Below, piece by piece: positions 5,217 through 5,570 of a DNA stretch of 5,570 nucleotides (position 1 is the stretch's first letter; every line of letters starts with the position of its first letter). The notes beneath the pieces are model-generated. The model saw only the letters and a list, made by a program, of their open reading frames with translations. It had not been told where the DNA came from and did not search any database. Both the position numbers and the translations under genes were made by a program. The DNA is from Clostridia bacterium (GTDB taxonomy: Bacteria; Bacillota_A; Clostridia; Oscillospirales; Acutalibacteraceae), in NCBI GenBank assembly GCA_017547865.1, contig JAFYOA010000263.1, positions 1 to 5,570 on the forward strand. Reading direction: 5' to 3'.

Positions 5217-5570
5217 TTACGGCTTGTAAATCATGCCGATGCCCTGCAGCAGCGTGGCTTTGTTAATGGCGCCCGTGGCTTTGGCCACACCCACACCGTT
5301 GGCGTCAATAAAAATCGTGGTGGGCAGAGAGTAAGCCTGGTTGGTCATGGCCGCCTGCAGGGTTATGTCGTAAAACACCGGGAAAGTAAAGCCCTTTTCT
5401 TCCACATAGGCTTTGGCACTGTCCACGGTCTCCCGGTTGCCGTCGGTCACATTCACCATCAAAAACTGCACTTCGCCGCCCAGCTCTTCCCATACTTCGT
5501 TGAACTCCGGCATTTCGCTCTTGCAGGGGCCACACCAGCTGGCCCAAAAGTTCAGCACAATGGGCTTGCC
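5217..5570 (-). CDS. TlpA/ResA-like thioredoxin-fold protein, N-terminus outside the window
   Basis: Only the C-terminal 117 residues are present; the reading frame is open to the window edge with GKPIVLNFWASWCGPCK, the classic strand and active-site opening of TlpA/ResA/AhpC-TSA type thiol-disulfide oxidoreductases. The redox motif CGPC is encoded at 5534-5523. SLPTTIFID carries the conserved cis-proline position of the thioredoxin fold, and the chain ends in MIYKP. Members of this family are usually anchored to or exported across the membrane and reduce or exchange disulfides outside the cytoplasm. The signal or anchor would lie in the missing part, so location is inference. A GTG within the visible part (5558) is an internal valine codon, not the start, because the family motif continues upstream. 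The gene precedes the fucosidase by 13 nt, and a functional link between them is not obvious. Confidence 0.88.
   Translation of the reverse strand, partial: GKPIVLNFWASWCGPCKSEMPEFNEVWEELGGEVQFLMVNVTDGNRETVDSAKAYVEEKGFTFPVFYDITLQAAMTNQAYSLPTTIFIDANGVGVAKATGAINKATLLQGIGMIYKP

Noticed and set aside
4292..5266. A plus-strand open frame of 324 codons antisense to the fucosidase gene
   Set aside because: No motif and no convincing ribosome-binding site, whereas the minus strand has complete GH29 signatures.
1..5570. Mobile element, integron site, CRISPR array, tRNA or rRNA
   Set aside because: No transposase or integrase motifs, no long direct or terminal inverted repeats, no regularly spaced repeats and no RNA gene signatures were found by reading both strands.

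Overview
All five protein genes in this window lie on the minus strand. GC content is moderately high in the genes and low in the gaps. The gene families, the strong Shine-Dalgarno sites (AGGAG, AGGAGG), the sigma-A-type promoters and the lysine riboswitch on an NhaC-type transporter point to a Gram-positive anaerobe of the Firmicutes, most likely a gut clostridium of the Oscillospiraceae/Ruminococcaceae type. The taxonomic placement is inferred from gene content and style; no marker gene is present.

Layout in the direction of transcription (high to low coordinates). (1) 5570-4226: the C-terminal part of a TlpA/ResA-like thioredoxin-fold protein, cut by the window edge, followed 13 nt later by a short GH29 alpha-L-fucosidase. 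They look like one operon, closed by a rho-independent terminator at 4194-4216. (2) 4119-2156: a complete, self-contained transcription unit. It has a consensus promoter whose -35 box sits inside a perfect inverted repeat, a lysine riboswitch aptamer at 3887-4047, an intrinsic terminator acting as expression platform at 3831-3866, an NhaC-family transporter (predicted lysine transporter, LysW type), and a strong terminator at 2156-2181. (3) 2110-1349: an AadA-like aminoglycoside nucleotidyltransferase homologue with catalytic residues intact. (4) 1338-99: a homocysteine S-methyltransferase-domain protein with its own near-consensus promoter and an unexplained acidic C-terminal extension. (5) 98-1: non-coding, with two possible hairpins; the one at 1-25 may be the terminator of the methyltransferase gene.

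The best-supported biology is lysine-responsive control of the transporter. When lysine is bound, helix P1 (4040-4047 with 3887-3894) is stabilised and the terminator forms. Without lysine, the 3' strand of P1 is free to pair with the 5' arm of the terminator, which would allow read-through. This makes the NhaC-type protein a likely amino-acid (lysine) carrier rather than a housekeeping Na+/H+ antiporter. The other genes appear to be separate metabolic functions: methionine/C1 metabolism, fucoside breakdown, thiol redox and possible drug modification. I see no mobile element, CRISPR array, tRNA or rRNA, and no clearly novel multi-gene system.
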